Shown here: one piece after another, positions 8,442-8,676 of the stretch
Position numbering within the stretch: position 1 is the stretch's first letter
How the letters are laid out: each line of letters opens with the position of its first letter
DNA from: an uncultured bacterium
GTDB lineage: Bacteria > Patescibacteria > JAEDAM01 > Absconditabacterales > Absconditicoccaceae
DNA: 8,676 bases
NCBI GenBank assembly: GCA_937950065.1
Contig: CALFEN010000301.1
Coordinates: 1 to 8,676, forward strand
Direction: 5' to 3'
Made by a program: the position numbers and the translations under genes
The notes under the pieces: generated by a model
What the model was told of the DNA's origin: nothing
Database searches by the model: none
Seen by the model: only the letters and a program-made list of their open reading frames with translations

Positions 8442-8676
8442 ATGAATTATTCAGTTAAGACGAATCTTGTAGATTATTTTAATAACCATTCCAATATTAT
8501 TGTTTCTGATTGGATTGAGACTCAAAAAGATATTATTTCGCAATATAATCTTTCAGAAAAAGATTTTAAAGATTTTGCGGAAAGTATTTTTTCGTGAGTA
8601 AAATCTCTTTATTTGTCACAAATATTATGAAATAGTACTCGTGCTTGAATGAACTTTGTACCAGATAGTTCCTATG
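8442..8676 (+). CDS. Probable further signalling protein, N-terminal fragment (runs off right edge)
   Basis: About 78 codons are present, open to the window end, with three TGA-glycines. It begins M-N-Y-S-V-K-T-N-L-V-D-Y-F and continues as a soluble, mostly helical segment (D-W-I-E-T-Q-K-D-I-I, then L-S-E-K-D-F-K-D-F-A-E). There is no signal peptide or membrane segment. The layout of a short helix, a W-I-x-x-Q segment and an L-S-x-x-(D/E)-F helix is reminiscent of the helical N-terminal domain of RsbRD-type stress regulators and of similar sensor inputs. This is a weak resemblance and I do not assign a family. The ATG is 31 bases after the response-regulator stop, with the same CAAAAAATG context, so it is likely the third gene of the kinase/regulator operon. 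Confidence 0.7.

Noticed and set aside
1..8676. tRNA, CRISPR array, insertion sequence or prophage elements
   Set aside because: No cloverleaf-like or CCA-ending segment, no regularly spaced repeats, no inverted-repeat-bounded transposase and no phage gene was seen.

Overview
The window is AT-rich, compact DNA in which TGA is a sense codon. Read with TGA = glycine (translation table 25), it resolves into long intact genes that all end in TAA and that contain about 100 in-frame TGA codons. Read with the standard code, they break into dozens of pieces. The TGA codons fall on invariant glycines of well-known domains: the N, G1 and G2 boxes of a histidine kinase, the MPxMDG loop of a response regulator, and the SAM-binding loop of a CheR-type methyltransferase. 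Tryptophan is written TGG throughout. This points to a Candidate Phyla Radiation bacterium of the Gracilibacteria (BD1-5/GN02) or Absconditabacteria (SR1). I cannot tell these two apart from this window.

Left part (1-3992) is envelope or secreted material. A divergent partial gene with a signal peptide runs off the left edge on the minus strand. It is followed on the plus strand by a 112-residue small exported protein and then by a 1025-residue exported multidomain protein: helical N-terminal half, two tandem PsbP-like domains, a Thr/Ser-rich linker and a C-terminal LamG/concanavalin A-like domain. The two plus-strand genes share a 13-base element 117-118 bases upstream of their start codons and have similar promoters.

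Right part (3997-8676) is signal transduction. A CheR-like methyltransferase lies 4 bases behind the LamG protein gene and is probably co-transcribed with it. After a near-consensus promoter come a soluble FIST-PAS-PAS-PAS histidine kinase of 1040 residues, a single-domain response regulator with a CPHC tail, and the start of a further gene that runs off the right edge. The last three are spaced 24 and 31 bases apart and look like one operon. A plausible but unproven reading is that the FIST/PAS kinase senses a small ligand in the cytoplasm and passes phosphate to the CPHC regulator. No chemoreceptor, CheA or CheW is visible, so the role of the CheR-like protein is open.

No start codon in the window has a Shine-Dalgarno sequence. 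Leaders are short (about 18-32 bases) and A/T-only or nearly so. Promoters read as TTGAC(A/T) or TTGATT, a 16-base spacer, and a TATAAT-like -10. I saw no tRNA, rRNA, CRISPR array, insertion sequence or convincing intrinsic terminator.
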